A stretch of DNA of 64,000 bases from Sporomusa malonica (GCF_900176355.1 NZ_FWXI01000014.1:1-64000), one strand, 5' to 3'; counted from the first letter of the stretch, positions 42,252-52,792 are shown. Numbers and translations: made by a program. Notes: generated by a model from the letters alone, not told the origin.

Positions 42252-44093
42252 ATGGCAAAAGTAATTGGTATTGACCTTGGTACTACTAACTCATGTGTGT
42301 CTGTGATGGAAGGCGGCGAGCCTGTTGTTATCCCCAACCCGGAAGGTAGTCGCATTACGCCTTCAGTAGTTGGTTTTTCAAAAAATGGGGAGCGTTTAAT
42401 TGGACAAATAGCTAAGCGCCAGGCAGTATCTAATCCTGAAGGCACAGTTAGCTCTATTAAGCGCCATATGGGAACTACTTATAAAGTAAATATTGATGGC
42501 AAAGATTATACTCCACAGGAAATTTCAGCTATGATTCTGCAAAAACTAAAATCTGATGCAGAGGCTTACCTTGGCGAAACCGTGACTCAGGCTGTAATTA
42601 CTGTTCCTGCTTACTTTTCTGACAGCCAGCGTCAGGCTACTAAAGATGCTGGTGCTATCGCTGGCCTTGAAGTGCTTCGTATTATCAACGAACCTACTGC
42701 GGCTGCTCTGGCCTATGGTATGGATAAAGGCAACGACCACACCATTTTAGTATTTGACTTGGGTGGCGGTACTTTTGACGTGTCCATTCTTGAGCTGGGT
42801 GACGGCGTATTTGAGGTTAAAGCCACAAGTGGTAATAACCGCCTTGGCGGCGATGATTTTGACGAGCGTATTATGAATTGGCTGGTAGCCGAATTCAAGA
42901 AACAGCAAGGCATTGATTTGGCAAATGACCGTATGGCCATGCAGCGTTTACGTGAAGCTGCCGAAAAAGCCAAAATTGAATTGTCAGGCGTACTTACTAC
43001 CAATATCAACCTACCGTTTATCACTGCTGATCAGACTGGACCGAAACACCTTGATATTAACCTGACTCGTGCTAAGTTCGAGGAACTGTGCGCTGATCTT
43101 ATTGAATCTACCATGGGACCAACCCGCCAGGCCTTGAGTGATGCCGGGCTATCAGCTAAAGATATTGACAAAGTTATTCTTGTTGGTGGCTCCACTCGTA
43201 TCCCGGCCGTCCAAGAAGCTATTAAAAAGTCCTTGGGGAAAGAGCCACACAAAGGTGTTAATCCTGACGAGTGCGTAGCTGTTGGTGCTGCCATTCAAGC
43301 CGGCGTGCTTGTCGGTGAAGTAAAAGACGTATTACTCCTGGATGTTACACCGCTGTCCTTGGGTATTGAAACTCTTGGCGGGGTATTTACCAAAATTATT
43401 GACCGTAACACCACCATTCCGACTTCCAAGAGCCAATCCTTCTCGACTGCTGCTGATAATCAACCATCTGTTGATATTCATGTACTGCAGGGCGAGCGCG
43501 AAATGGCGTCTTATAATAAGACGTTGGGACGCTTCGAACTTTCAGGCATTCCTCCTGCTCCACGCGGTGTTCCGCGCATCGAGGTTACCTTCGATATTGA
43601 TGCTAATGGTATTGTTCACGTCTCTGCAAAAGATTTAGGAACAGGTAAAGAACAAAAGATTACAATTACTTCTTCGGGTGGACTTGATAAAGATGAAGTA
43701 GAAAGAATGGTAAAAGAAGCCGAGTCCCATGCGGCTGAAGACAAAAAACGCAAGGAAGAAGTTGAAGTACGCAACAATGCCGACTCACTGGTATATAATG
43801 CAGAGAAAACCATCAAAGAGTTTGGCGAAAAAGCTGATAAAGCCCTTGTAGAAAAGGTTCAACAAGCTGCTGATAAACTGAAGGAAACGTTAAAAGGCAG
43901 TGATATTGAAGCAATCAAAGCTGACACTGAAGAACTTACTAAACCGCTTTATGAATTGTCAACTGCTATGTATCAAGCTAATGCTCAAGCTGAGGGCGCC
44001 CAAGGTGCCCCACAAGGTGGCCAGCAAGGCGCTCCAAATGACGATAAAGTAGTGGACGCCGAATATAAAGTGGTGGACGAAGATAAGAAATAA
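42252..44093 (+). CDS. dnaK: Molecular chaperone DnaK (Hsp70)
   Basis: 613 aa. ATPase domain with [21 protein letters not shown] and V-G-G-S-T-R-I-P; substrate domain from about 385; helical lid and a Gly/Gln-rich tail ending in [12 protein letters not shown]. The usual ATPase region of Gram-positive DnaK, lacking a short segment compared with E. coli, is seen. Works with DnaJ and GrpE. The start follows AAGGAGG. Confidence 0.97.
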   Translation: MAKVIGIDLGTTNSCVSVMEGGEPVVIPNPEGSRITPSVVGFSKNGERLIGQIAKRQAVSNPEGTVSSIKRHMGTTYKVNIDGKDYTPQEISAMILQKLKSDAEAYLGETVTQAVITVPAYFSDSQRQATKDAGAIAGLEVLRIINEPTAAALAYGMDKGNDHTILVFDLGGGTFDVSILELGDGVFEVKATSGNNRLGGDDFDERIMNWLVAEFKKQQGIDLANDRMAMQRLREAAEKAKIELSGVLTTNINLPFITADQTGPKHLDINLTRAKFEELCADLIESTMGPTRQALSDAGLSAKDIDKVILVGGSTRIPAVQEAIKKSLGKEPHKGVNPDECVAVGAAIQAGVLVGEVKDVLLLDVTPLSLGIETLGGVFTKIIDRNTTIPTSKSQSFSTAADNQPSVDIHVLQGEREMASYNKTLGRFELSGIPPAPRGVPRIEVTFDIDANGIVHVSAKDLGTGKEQKITITSSGGLDKDEVERMVKEAESHAAEDKKRKEEVEVRNNADSLVYNAEKTIKEFGEKADKALVEKVQQAADKLKETLKGSDIEAIKADTEELTKPLYELSTAMYQANAQAEGAQGAPQGGQQGAPNDDKVVDAEYKVVDEDKK

Positions 44094-44113
44094 TTTTTTT
44101 GGGATGGTGTGAA

Positions 44114-45250
44114 GTGAGTAAGCGAGACTATTATGAAGTGCTAGGCGTAGCCAAGACGGCGTCTGAAGACGAACTGAAAAAGGCGTACCGCAAACTGGCC
44201 CGCAAGTACCATCCTGACGTTAACCGCGATGAACCCAAGGAAGCCGAGGAGAAATTTAAAGAGATAAACGAAGCTTACGAAATTCTATCAAATACCGAAC
44301 GCCGGGCGCAGTATGACCAATTTGGTCATGCTGCGTTTGATGCCGCTAATGGCGGGGGCGGTTTTGGTGGTGGTGCCGGTGCCGGCGGCTTCTCTGATAT
44401 ATTTGACATGTTCTTCGGTCAGGCTGGGTTTGGTTTTGGCGGTGGTCGGAATACTGGGCCAGAGCGGGGGCCTGATTTACGGTACGATATGGAGATAAGT
44501 TTTGAGGAAGCAGCTTTCGGTTTAGAGACTGAAATTCAAGTGCCGCGGACTGAAGACTGTAGCGCCTGCCATGGTTCAGGCTCAGCACCTGGAACTCATC
44601 CAGAAACTTGTCCTGACTGCCGAGGCACAGGCCAGGTTCAGGTAACGCAAAATACTCCTTTTGGCCGTATGGTTAATGTTAGAGCCTGTGAGCGCTGTCG
44701 TGGAGAAGGAAAGATCATTAAGTCGCCGTGCAAAGAGTGTAACGGGCGGGCTAAAGTCCGGGTTAAACGCAAAATTAAAATCAAGATTCCGGCTGGCGTT
44801 GACAATGGATCAAGACTTCGCGTAGCGCATGAGGGTGAAGCCGGGCAACGTGGTGGTCCCCCAGGGGATTTATATGTTTATCTTTTCGTAAAAGCGCATA
44901 AACTGTTTACACGTGAGGGTAATGATGTTATTTGTGATGTGCCGATTAATTTTGTTCAGGCTACTTTGGGGGATGAAATCGAAGTTCCAACACTTGACGG
45001 TAAGGTCAAGCTGAAAATTCCTGAAGGTACACAAACAGGCACAGTATTCCGCATCAAGGATAAAGGAATCCCGCATTTACGCGGTCATGGACGCGGCGAC
45101 CAGCATGTGCGGGTTAAATTAATAACCCCTAAGAAGCTAACTGACCGTCAAAAGGAGCTCTTACAGGAGTTTGCTCAAGCCGGAGGCGCTGATCCTACAT
45201 CAGAGGAAAAAGGGTTTTTTAAAAAGTTTAAAGACGCCTTTGGCGTGTAA
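44114..45250 (+). CDS. dnaJ: Molecular chaperone DnaJ (Hsp40)
   Basis: 378 aa, type I. J domain with Y-Y-E-V-L-G-V, the H-P-D loop (K-Y-H-P-D) and Y-x-x-L-S; a Gly/Phe-rich linker; four C-x-x-C-x-G-x-G-type zinc repeats (the first is variant, CSACHGSGS); then the C-terminal substrate domains. GTG at 44114 is the start since homologs begin next to S-K-R-D-Y-Y-E; the frame opens five codons earlier. It stimulates DnaK ATPase. 20 bp after dnaK. Confidence 0.96.
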   Translation: MSKRDYYEVLGVAKTASEDELKKAYRKLARKYHPDVNRDEPKEAEEKFKEINEAYEILSNTERRAQYDQFGHAAFDAANGGGGFGGGAGAGGFSDIFDMFFGQAGFGFGGGRNTGPERGPDLRYDMEISFEEAAFGLETEIQVPRTEDCSACHGSGSAPGTHPETCPDCRGTGQVQVTQNTPFGRMVNVRACERCRGEGKIIKSPCKECNGRAKVRVKRKIKIKIPAGVDNGSRLRVAHEGEAGQRGGPPGDLYVYLFVKAHKLFTREGNDVICDVPINFVQATLGDEIEVPTLDGKVKLKIPEGTQTGTVFRIKDKGIPHLRGHGRGDQHVRVKLITPKKLTDRQKELLQEFAQAGGADPTSEEKGFFKKFKDAFGV

Positions 45251-45285
45251 TATATTTATATTTGAAGTTTAAGGGGCGATGGCGC

Positions 45286-46224
45286 ATGAAATGGGCTGAG
45301 ATCAGCATTCAAACCTCTCATGAAGCTACTGAAGCAGTGGCCGATATTTTCCATGACCTGGGCTCTAGCGGGGTAGTAATCGAAGATCCAGAACTGGTAA
45401 ATACGTACCGGCGCTCAGGGAGTTGGGATTATTGCGACATCCCCGAGGAACTCAATACAGAAGTTGTAATTATCAAAGCTTATTTACCTGTTGACGAGCT
45501 CTTAGACGATAAACTGCGAGTTTTTGAAGAACGAGTAAACGAGTTGCACGAACATAACCTTGATAAAGGGCGGGGCTGCATTAATTGCCGTGAAGTACAG
45601 GAAGAGGATTGGGCTTCTTCCTGGAAAGAATATTTTCATCCAGTGCGGGTGAGTGAGCATATTGTCATTAAGCCATCTTGGGAAGAGTATTTGCCAGCTG
45701 TAGGGGATCTCGTTATCGAACTAGATCCAGGCATGGCTTTTGGTACAGGTACGCATCATACTACTGCTATGTGCATCCGCTGCCTGGAAGATGTTATCAA
45801 GCCGGATAATATTGTCTTCGATGTTGGCACAGGTTCTGGAATATTGGCAGTTGCTGCAGCTAAACTGGGAGCCGCCAGCGTACGAGCTGTTGATCTTGAT
45901 CCGGTAGCTGTGCGGGTAGCCAAGGAGAATGCTGCATTTAACAACGTCACTGAGACTGTAGAAATTACCCAGGGTGACCTTTTGACAGGTGTAGATGGTA
46001 AGGCCGATGTGATCGTTGCGAATATTATTGCTGATATAATTATAAAAATGCTGCCTGACGTTCGAACACGGCTGGTCGGTAAAGGCGTATTTATTGCCAG
46101 TGGCATTATTACCGAGCGTTTGAGTGATGTCACTGAGGCACTCATTGATAATGGGTTTGTTATTGATAAAGTGATTGAAGAAGGCGGCTGGGTAGCCATT
46201 GTGGCTGGCAGCGGCAGCCTTTAA
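45286..46224 (+). CDS. prmA: Ribosomal protein L11 methyltransferase PrmA
   Basis: 312 aa. N-terminal substrate-recognition domain (M-K-W-A-E-I-S-I), linker with E-E-D-W-A-S-S-W-K, and the SAM-binding domain with D-P-G-M-A-F-G-T-G-T-H-x-T-T, V-F-D-V-G-T-G-S-G-I-L-A-V and V-A-N-I-I-A. Trimethylates L11. ATG at 45286 has AAGGGG upstream. Part of the dnaJ-prmA-rsmE-mtaB cluster common in Firmicutes. Confidence 0.95.
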   Translation: MKWAEISIQTSHEATEAVADIFHDLGSSGVVIEDPELVNTYRRSGSWDYCDIPEELNTEVVIIKAYLPVDELLDDKLRVFEERVNELHEHNLDKGRGCINCREVQEEDWASSWKEYFHPVRVSEHIVIKPSWEEYLPAVGDLVIELDPGMAFGTGTHHTTAMCIRCLEDVIKPDNIVFDVGTGSGILAVAAAKLGAASVRAVDLDPVAVRVAKENAAFNNVTETVEITQGDLLTGVDGKADVIVANIIADIIIKMLPDVRTRLVGKGVFIASGIITERLSDVTEALIDNGFVIDKVIEEGGWVAIVAGSGSL

Positions 46225-46236
46225 GGGGGCGCTTGC

Positions 46237-46974
46237 ATGCGCCGTTTCTTTATCGATGCGCCCATTAGCCAAACTATGGTGATTGACGGTACTGACGCCC
46301 GTCATATAGCTTCTGTGCTTAGGATGACCGCTGGGGATACTGTGTTAGTGTCTGGTCAAAACAAAAAATCTGGTAAGGCTGAAATCACTCAAGTAAGTCC
46401 TGAGGCTGTCCAGCTCAGGTTGATTGAGCTTATTGAAGACAAAACTGAGCCACCACTGGCTGTCTATCTTGTTCAAGGTTTGGCCAAAGGCGAAAAGATG
46501 GACTTTATTGTGCAAAAAGCGGTGGAACTTGGCGTGTATGGCATAATTCCGGCAGTCACTGAGCATTGTGTAGTTAAATATGATTTGGCTAAACAAACAG
46601 AAAAGGTGGCACGCTGGCAAAAGATAGCCCGTGAAGCTGCCAAACAGTGCGGTAGGAGTTATATTCCTGAAATATTACCAGTGACCCGCCTCGCCGATGT
46701 GCTTAAAAATAACGAATTTGTCTCTGCAAGTAAAATCATGCTGTATGAGGGACAAGCTTCTCAAGGCTTAAAACAGACATTGACCGAAACTGGTAGGCCG
46801 ACCTATCTACTGTTTATTGGTCCGGAAGGCGGTTTTAGCTCAGATGAAGTTGAGTTATGCCTGGGACATGGCGTTAAAGTTGTTACCATGGGGCCGCGGA
46901 TTATGCGTACTGAGACAGCAGCTTTAGCTGCGTTAACTGCTGTTATGTATCAGTGCGGCGATTTAGGGGGCTAG
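46237..46974 (+). CDS. rsmE: 16S rRNA (uracil-N3)-methyltransferase RsmE
   Basis: 245 aa SPOUT-fold enzyme. N-terminal PUA-like domain (H-I-A-S-V-L-R-M), Q-K-A-V-E-L-G-V, and the C-terminal knot with F-I-G-P-E-G-G-F-S and L-G-x-x-I-M-R-T-E-T-A-like sequence. Methylates U1498 of 16S rRNA. ATG after AAGGGGG; ends 2 bp before mtaB. Confidence 0.95.
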   Translation: MRRFFIDAPISQTMVIDGTDARHIASVLRMTAGDTVLVSGQNKKSGKAEITQVSPEAVQLRLIELIEDKTEPPLAVYLVQGLAKGEKMDFIVQKAVELGVYGIIPAVTEHCVVKYDLAKQTEKVARWQKIAREAAKQCGRSYIPEILPVTRLADVLKNNEFVSASKIMLYEGQASQGLKQTLTETGRPTYLLFIGPEGGFSSDEVELCLGHGVKVVTMGPRIMRTETAALAALTAVMYQCGDLGG

Positions 46975-46976
46975 CT

Positions 46977-48299
46977 ATGCCACAAGTGGCATTTACAACA
47001 CTGGGCTGTAAAGTAAATCAGTATGAAACCGAAGTAATGGAAGGCTTGTTTAAAGCTCGTGGTTACGAGGTAGTTAGTTTTAGTGAGCAGGCTGATGTCT
47101 ATGTGATTAACACCTGCTCAGTCACTAACCTTGGCGAAAAGAAATCCCGGCAGCTCATTCGCCGGGCCAATCGGCAGAATGCCGGTGCGATTATTGCTGT
47201 TGCAGGGTGCTATTCTCAAGTTTCACCCGGCCAAGTTGCTCAAATCCCTGGTGTTGACGTTATTGTTGGTACTCAGGATAGAGCACAGATTGTCGAATTG
47301 GTAGAGTCAGCTGCTGCTAATAACCGGACTGCCCAACTGAACGCTGTTACTGATATCATGCAGGCCAGGGAATTTGAGGATATACCGCTATTTTCTATCC
47401 CGGGCCGAACAAGAGCTTTCTTTAAGATCCAGGAAGGCTGTACTAATTTTTGTACATATTGCATAATTCCTTACGCCCGTGGTCCTTTGCGTTCCAGGCC
47501 GCTTGCCAGTATTGCTGCAGAGACCGAGAAGCTGGTTGCAGCCGGGTTTACTGAGATAGTGCTCACTGGGATTCATTTAGGAGCTTTTGGTCGTGACTTG
47601 GCTAATGTGGGGACAAAGGTTACGCTTACTGATGCCCTAGAGACAGTGTTGGCTGCTGGCGGCAGCAGACTAATGCGTCTTAGATTGGGTTCGCTTGAAT
47701 CGGTGGAGGTGTCTGACAGACTAATATCTATAATGCAAACAGATAAGCGTCTCTGCCCGCATCTTCACTTGCCGCTTCAATCAGGCGATGACAGGATTTT
47801 GAAAGCCATGAATAGGCATTATACTACTTCTCAGTATCGGGATTTAATTGCCGGCATAAAAGTTCAAGTGCCGGAAATTGCGATTACCACTGATATCATT
47901 GTTGGGTTTCCAGGGGAAACCGACGAAATGTTTGAAAGTACGTTGGCTTTTGTTAATACTATGGCGTTTGCCAAGATTCATGTATTTCCCTATTCGCGCC
48001 GGACAGGTACCCCAGCTGCCGAATTCTCTGCGCAAGTGCCTGAAGTTGAAAAAAAGCGGCGGGTACAACAGCTGCAACAGATAGCTGATCGGCAGACTGA
48101 AGAATTTCATAAGTCGTTTACTGATCAGATGCTTGATGTATTGGTTGAAGCTACAGAAACTAAGGGAATAATCTCAGGCTTGACCGGGAATTATATACGC
48201 GTTTACACAAGGGGCAGTCAAGAAGACAATGGTAAAATTCGCAGCGTACAGCTTGAAGGGCTCTACCAAGATGGGCTTTGGGGCCGAATAGTTGAATAA
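46977..48299 (+). CDS. mtaB: tRNA (t6A37) methylthiotransferase MtaB
   Basis: 440 aa radical SAM enzyme. N-terminal UPF0004 domain with T-L-G-C-K-V-N-Q-Y-E-T and the cluster Cys N-T-C-S-V-T; the radical SAM motif C-T-N-F-C-T-Y-C; C-terminal TRAM domain. The L-G-C-K-V-N-Q-Y-[ED] sequence distinguishes MtaB from MiaB and RimO. It converts t6A37 to ms2t6A37 in ANN-decoding tRNAs. ATG at 46977 has GGGGG upstream. Confidence 0.94.
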   Translation: MPQVAFTTLGCKVNQYETEVMEGLFKARGYEVVSFSEQADVYVINTCSVTNLGEKKSRQLIRRANRQNAGAIIAVAGCYSQVSPGQVAQIPGVDVIVGTQDRAQIVELVESAAANNRTAQLNAVTDIMQAREFEDIPLFSIPGRTRAFFKIQEGCTNFCTYCIIPYARGPLRSRPLASIAAETEKLVAAGFTEIVLTGIHLGAFGRDLANVGTKVTLTDALETVLAAGGSRLMRLRLGSLESVEVSDRLISIMQTDKRLCPHLHLPLQSGDDRILKAMNRHYTTSQYRDLIAGIKVQVPEIAITTDIIVGFPGETDEMFESTLAFVNTMAFAKIHVFPYSRRTGTPAAEFSAQVPEVEKKRRVQQLQQIADRQTEEFHKSFTDQMLDVLVEATETKGIISGLTGNYIRVYTRGSQEDNGKIRSVQLEGLYQDGLWGRIVE

Positions 48300-48398
48300 A
48301 ATTCTTTTTCTACCATTTTTCCGGCAGGAATTTGTGTAATTAGGCAGAATATTTTAGAGAGTAAGTGTATATTACTATCTACTGCGGAGGAAATGCCC

Positions 48399-48746
48399 AT
48401 GCAGCAGGACTGTATATTTTGTAAAATTGCGGCCAAGGATATTCCGGTAAATGCCGTATACGAAGATGAACATCTTATCGCGTTTCCTGATATAAATCCC
48501 GTTGCTCCAGTACATTTACTGGTAATACCCAAAAAACATATTGCAAACATTCTTGAAGCAGCGCCTGAAGATACCGCATTGCTCGGACGTTTAATGGCGA
48601 CAATTCCTAAGATAGCAGCACTTGCCGGTTTAGCTGAGGATGGTTTCCGTACAGTCATAAATACCAAAGATAATGGTGGACAGACTGTGTACCACCTTCA
48701 CTTCCACATACTGGGCGGTCGATTTATGACTTGGCCTCCAGGTTAA
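48399..48746 (+). CDS. HIT family nucleotide-binding protein
   Basis: 115 aa HINT-type protein: D-C-I-F-C-K-I, P-V-A-P-V-H-L-L-V-I-P-K-K-H-I, and the histidine triad H-L-H-F-H-I-L-G-G. HINT proteins hydrolyse adenosine 5'-phosphoramidates; the cellular role is unclear. ATG at 48399 is chosen since GGAGG is 9 nt upstream; the ATG two codons earlier is too close. Near the end of the chaperone cluster, just before rpsU. Confidence 0.93.
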   Translation: MQQDCIFCKIAAKDIPVNAVYEDEHLIAFPDINPVAPVHLLVIPKKHIANILEAAPEDTALLGRLMATIPKIAALAGLAEDGFRTVINTKDNGGQTVYHLHFHILGGRFMTWPPG

Positions 48747-48748
48747 TA

Positions 48749-48778
48749 TTGACAGTATTCCTTGTTTTGGTGTATAAT
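48749..48778 (+). promoter_or_regulatory. Sigma-A promoter of rpsU
   Basis: TTGACA (48749-48754), 18 bp, TATAAT (48773-48778): both hexamers are perfect, so rpsU-yqeY should be strongly transcribed. Confidence 0.85.
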
Positions 48779-48842
48779 AGTTAGGTGTATGTTATTCAAG
48801 TACACTTCCTCGTAATGGTTCTAGTGGAGGGAGGGAGATCAG

Positions 48843-49019
48843 ATGTCTGAAGTTAAAGTAGGCAAAAATGAAACGCTTGACAGCGCACTCCGCCGGTTCA
48901 AGCGTACTTGCCAAAAAGCCGGGGTTCTTGCGGAAGTAAGAAAACGCGAGCATTATGAGAAACCCAGCGTAAAACGCAAGAAAAAATCCGAAGCAGCTCG
49001 TAAACGTAAGTTTAACTAG
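48843..49019 (+). CDS. rpsU: Small ribosomal subunit protein bS21
   Basis: 58 aa, highly basic. [40 protein letters not shown] is a clear S21 sequence, read across the whole gene. ATG at 48843 is preceded by GGAGGGAG. S21 sits near the 3' end of 16S rRNA and helps mRNA selection. Followed 20 bp later by yqeY, the usual neighbour. Confidence 0.96.
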   Translation: MSEVKVGKNETLDSALRRFKRTCQKAGVLAEVRKREHYEKPSVKRKKKSEAARKRKFN

Positions 49020-49039
49020 TTTCGGAGGTATCAATTTGC

Positions 49040-49492
49040 ATGTCTATTAAAGACAAGTTAACCGAAGATATGAAGCAGGCCATGAAGGACAAAGAAGCCG
49101 GCAAACTTAGGCTTTCCGTTATACGAATGGTACGTGCCAGTATCAAAAATGTAGAAATTGACAAAAAGAAAGAACTTGCTGAAGAGGAAGTTCTGGACGT
49201 ACTGGCTAAAGAAGTCAAAATGCGCCGGGATTCGATCGAAGAGTTTAACAAAGGTAACCGTCCTGATTTGGTGGAGACCATTGAACAAGAAATCGACATT
49301 CTGATGCAGTACCTTCCTGAACAATTGAGCGAACAAGAAGTACGCGTTCTTGTAGCTGAGGCTGTTAAAGAGGCCCAAGCTGCAAGCGCCAAGGATATGG
49401 GCAAGGTTATGGCTGTACTGATGCCAAAAGTTAAGGGCCGTGCTGACGGCAAACTGGTAAACAATGTTGTACGCGAGTTCTTAAATAAGTAG
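49040..49492 (+). CDS. yqeY: YqeY family protein (GatB/YqeY domain)
   Basis: 150 aa. Helical GatB/YqeY domain: D-M-K-Q-A-M-K-x-K-E, L-R-L-S-V-I-R-M, R-R-D-S-I-E-E-F, Y-L-P-E-Q-L-S-E and G-K-V-M-A-V-L-M-P-K-V-K-G-R-A-D-G-K. It resembles the tail domain of the amidotransferase subunit GatB, which binds tRNA. Its own role is unproven. Cotranscribed with rpsU, and a terminator follows. Confidence 0.93.
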   Translation: MSIKDKLTEDMKQAMKDKEAGKLRLSVIRMVRASIKNVEIDKKKELAEEEVLDVLAKEVKMRRDSIEEFNKGNRPDLVETIEQEIDILMQYLPEQLSEQEVRVLVAEAVKEAQAASAKDMGKVMAVLMPKVKGRADGKLVNNVVREFLNK

Positions 49493-49501
49493 AACAAATT
49501 T

Positions 49502-49537
49502 AAATCCGGCGTTATAAACGCCGGATTTTAGTTTTTC
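49502..49537 (+). terminator. Intrinsic terminator after rpsU-yqeY
   Basis: AAATCCGGCG / CGCCGGATTT perfect 10-bp stem followed by TTTAGTTTTT. Confidence 0.85.
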
Positions 49538-50045
49538 TGATAGAAGGTAAAGATTTCCCTGAAGATGGGCAACATTGGCTTTTGCTTTTGCAAAGGGCTC
49601 AGCGCAAGCCGTTTTTCAATAAGGATAGGGGAAGGGCAAAAAAATAAGACAAGCTAGGCTTGTCTTATTTATAGTTAGTGAAGTTTATTATTTCAGATAG
49701 TGTAATTATGCTGCAGCGATTTATGAAAAAATACTGGTGAGATTAATACTTAGTAAAAGTGCTACAATTAATGTTGTGTAAGTTACTACAGAAGTGTTAG
49801 ATAGAGTAGTAGATAAAAGCTATGTTTAATATGCTGATTTAGCTGTGACTAGTGTTTCGATCCATGTTGTATGGGCTTCACTTGAACTATAATAAGACAA
49901 TAACATACATCAATCGACAAGTCAAGAGGTTAATAATAAGTAATAATTTTCAAACTTTCGACATATAACAAAACAGCTTTGGGGAAAACAGGAATGATGG
50001 CAATTGTTGGCGAATAAACTAGTAATGAGCTGAAGATACAATCAA
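49538..50045. other. AT-rich intergenic stretch before nfeD
   Basis: No gene was recognised. A perfect 13-bp inverted repeat with a 3-nt loop lies at 49642-49670 (AAATAAGACAAGC / GCTTGTCTTATTT), a possible extra terminator. From 49680 to 49880 the sequence has many stops in all frames. A TATAAT (49888-49893) with a poor -35 is a candidate promoter for nfeD. Confidence 0.4.
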
Positions 50046-50066
50046 ATGAATGCTTGGGGTGAGTAT

Positions 50067-51371
50067 ATGCGGCAACCGGTTTATTATAGAATTCTATTTA
50101 TAGTAGCAGTAGCCTTAGTTACCTTCTTGAGTGTGGACAGGCCGGTAAAGGCTGAAGCTGGGCCAGTAATCAGTATATCGATCAAAGGGGAGATAAATGC
50201 CGGCCAGGCAGCCCTTGTCCATAAGGCCATGACTGATGCCCGTAGTAAACAGGCTCAGGCTGTTTTAGTTGAAATTGATACTTTTGGTGGTCTGGTAGAT
50301 GCTGCGGTAAGTATTCGTGATATGATTATCAATTCACCTGTGCCGACGATTTGTTATGTAAAAAACCGGGCTTGGTCGGCCGGGGCACTTATTGCTATTT
50401 CTCATAAGCATATTGCTATGGCGCCAGGAGGCAGTATTGGGGCAGCTGAGCCAATACCCACCACAGAAAAGACGGTAGCTGCCTTAAAAGCTGAATTTGC
50501 GGCGACTGCAAATAAGACAGGACGCAATCCAAGGGTAGCTGAGGCCATGGTGGATAAATCCCTTGGTTTCCCAGGCTATGCCGAACCTGGTCAAATATTA
50601 GCGCTGACCGATTATCAGGCAGCACAGATAGGCTTTGCTGATATTGTGGCTCCTAACCGGGAAGCTGTTTTGGCAAATTTCGGCTTAGCAGGTACCGAAG
50701 TACTGGAATATACGCCAGGCTGGCAGGAAAAGCTGGTAGGATGGTTGTCTGACCCTGCAATTAAGTCATTTTTAATGTCAATTATATTTTTAGCAGTATT
50801 AACCGAAATCAAAACAGCTGGTTTAGGCGTGGCAGCCCTCATCGGTTTAGTCGCAGCACTGCTGTTCTTTGGCAGTCAGTGGATTACTGGGATTGCCGGC
50901 TGGCTGGAAATTATCCTGTTTATAGGTGGTATTGCGCTAATTCTTTTTGAACTCTATACACCAGGAGCAGGCATTTTTGGCATTAGTGGTATTATTGCTA
51001 TCTTTGCTAGTCTATTTCTAACGCTTGGAGCTAATGCTGTTGCCATTAACATGCTGGCTATTAGTTTAGTTGTTGCTATTGGCTTGTTCTTAGTGCTTGT
51101 AAAGCGATTACCTACAAGTAAATTATGGTCCAGGCTAATTTTAAAAGATGCTGAGACCAAAAGTGCCGGTTTTAGCAGCAGCCAAGATTACAGCCAATAT
51201 TTGGGTAAGATGGGGATAACGCCTACAGGACTTCGGCCTGCCGGAGCCTTGATAATTGATGGTGTTCAACTTGATGTAGTATCTGAGGGCCAGTTTATTG
51301 AGCCAAATACTTTAGTTAAGGTGGTGAACATAACCGGAAATCGTATAGTTGTACGCCCAGTAAAATCTTAA
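50067..51371 (+). CDS. NfeD family protein, ClpP-type membrane serine protease
   Basis: 434 aa. Signal or anchor helix at the N terminus, a ClpP-class protease domain (V-E-I-D-T-F-G-G, then W-S-A-G-A-L-I-A-I-S with the catalytic Ser, and the Lys region near VDKSLG), four membrane helices (about 235-350), and a C-terminal OB-fold NfeD domain. Long NfeD proteins occur beside flotillins and are thought to act on membrane proteins in flotillin domains. ATG at 50067 with a GGGGTGAG site is favoured over the one at 50046. Pairs with floA 20 bp downstream. Confidence 0.9.
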   Translation: MRQPVYYRILFIVAVALVTFLSVDRPVKAEAGPVISISIKGEINAGQAALVHKAMTDARSKQAQAVLVEIDTFGGLVDAAVSIRDMIINSPVPTICYVKNRAWSAGALIAISHKHIAMAPGGSIGAAEPIPTTEKTVAALKAEFAATANKTGRNPRVAEAMVDKSLGFPGYAEPGQILALTDYQAAQIGFADIVAPNREAVLANFGLAGTEVLEYTPGWQEKLVGWLSDPAIKSFLMSIIFLAVLTEIKTAGLGVAALIGLVAALLFFGSQWITGIAGWLEIILFIGGIALILFELYTPGAGIFGISGIIAIFASLFLTLGANAVAINMLAISLVVAIGLFLVLVKRLPTSKLWSRLILKDAETKSAGFSSSQDYSQYLGKMGITPTGLRPAGALIIDGVQLDVVSEGQFIEPNTLVKVVNITGNRIVVRPVKS

Positions 51372-51391
51372 ATATATAGGGAGGTAATCAT

Positions 51392-52393
51392 TTGACAACT
51401 TTAATTGGTAGTGTTTTCGTAGTAGCCCTGGTGATTGTCGCTATTAGCATATTCCTTCATTTTGTCCCTATCGGACTGTGGATTTCGGCTCTGGCAGCTG
51501 GAGTCAATGTCGGTATCTTTACCCTTGTTGGTATGAGACTCCGCCGGGTACCACCTGGTAATATCGTACTTCCCTTAATTAAAGCCAATAAAGCCGGTCT
51601 TGCTGTAAATGTTGACCAGCTTGAAGCCCATTATCTGGCTGGCGGCAATGTCGACCGGGTAATTGATGCCTTGATTGCCGCTCATCGTGCGGAGATTCCT
51701 CTGCCGTTTGAACGTTCGGCAGCCATTGATTTGGCTGGACGGAATGTACTAGAGGCCGTACAGATGAGTGTTAATCCGAAAGTGATTGAAACATCGTTTG
51801 TCTCAGCGGTAGCCAAAAATGGTATCGAGCTCAGAGTTAAAGCCCGGGTTACTGTAAGAGCCAATATTGACCGACTGGTTGGTGGTGCAGGTGAAGCTAC
51901 TATCCTGGCCCGTGTTGGTGAGGGCATCGTTACAACTGTCGGTTCGACTGATGACCATAAAGAAGTATTGGCAAACCCTGATCATATCTCACGCACGGTA
52001 TTGACTAAGGGCTTAGATTCAGGGACAGCATTTGAAATTTTATCCATTGATATCGCCGACGTTGATGTCGGCCGTAACATTGGTGCTGAACTTATGACAG
52101 ACCAAGCTGAAGCCGAAAAACGTATTGCTCAGGCCAAGGCTGAGGAGCGCCGAGCTATGGCTGTGGCCCAAGAGCAGGAAATGCGCGCATATACTCAGCA
52201 AATGCAGGCTAAAGTAGTAGAAGCCCAGGCCGAAGTTCCTACAGCTTTAGCAGTTGCGTTAAAAGAAGGACGCATGGGCGTTATGGATTACTACAATATG
52301 AACAATGTGCTGGCAGATACCCAGATGCGCGAAACCATTGCTAAAGCCGGTCCAGTAGACTTGACTCCTAAGACCGATGAACCTAAGAAATAG
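51392..52393 (+). CDS. floA: Flotillin-like protein FloA
   Basis: 333 aa. N-terminal membrane hairpin (about 4-45), an SPFH-type domain, then a heptad-rich region with many Glu/Ala repeats ([17 protein letters not shown]). It matches bacterial FloA (YqfA), which organises membrane microdomains and supports secretion, signalling and biofilm functions. TTG start at 51392 after GGGAGG. Second gene of nfeD-floA-yqfB-like. Confidence 0.94.
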   Translation: MTTLIGSVFVVALVIVAISIFLHFVPIGLWISALAAGVNVGIFTLVGMRLRRVPPGNIVLPLIKANKAGLAVNVDQLEAHYLAGGNVDRVIDALIAAHRAEIPLPFERSAAIDLAGRNVLEAVQMSVNPKVIETSFVSAVAKNGIELRVKARVTVRANIDRLVGGAGEATILARVGEGIVTTVGSTDDHKEVLANPDHISRTVLTKGLDSGTAFEILSIDIADVDVGRNIGAELMTDQAEAEKRIAQAKAEERRAMAVAQEQEMRAYTQQMQAKVVEAQAEVPTALAVALKEGRMGVMDYYNMNNVLADTQMRETIAKAGPVDLTPKTDEPKK

Positions 52394-52405
52394 GTTGGTG
52401 AAGCT

Positions 52406-52792
52406 ATGGACATATTAATACCGCTGCTATTAATGCTGGTCATGTATCTTGTGCCTGAATTATTAAAACGGCGCAAGCAGCCCAAAGAATATGAGTATCC
52501 TGATATTCCTGAAAAAGTACCGCAACCAATTGACATAAAACCAGCAGAAATTAAAGTAAAGCATACTCCGCAACAAACCGCTGAGGTTGCAGTAGAAGCT
52601 CCTAAAACATGGGCAATCCCTCCAAAACCAGCTATTTCTATGCCGACGGCTGTAACTGTATCACACTTTTCAGAACCAGCTACGCCTTGGGAGGGTAAAG
52701 TTTCGCCGCAGATGGTGCAAAATGGCCTGATTTTTGCAGAAATAATCCAGCCTCCACGCGCTTACCGGCCAATATGGCGGCATCTTAAATAG
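52406..52792 (+). CDS. Small membrane-anchored protein in yqfB position
   Basis: 128 aa; no family recognised. An N-terminal hydrophobic segment (about residues 2-18) is followed by a Lys/Pro/Glu-rich region and a C-terminal motif ending R-A-Y-R-P-I-W-R-H-L-K. 12 bp after floA, the place of yqfB in Bacillus yqeZ-yqfA-yqfB operons. It may be a partner or adaptor of the flotillin. Terminator follows, so this is the last gene of the unit. Confidence 0.7.
   Translation: MDILIPLLLMLVMYLVPELLKRRKQPKEYEYPDIPEKVPQPIDIKPAEIKVKHTPQQTAEVAVEAPKTWAIPPKPAISMPTAVTVSHFSEPATPWEGKVSPQMVQNGLIFAEIIQPPRAYRPIWRHLK

Noticed and set aside
49560..49650. 30-codon ORF (MGNIGFCFCKGL...) before nfeD
   Set aside because: No ribosome site and no recognisable family; overlaps a hairpin-rich stretch.
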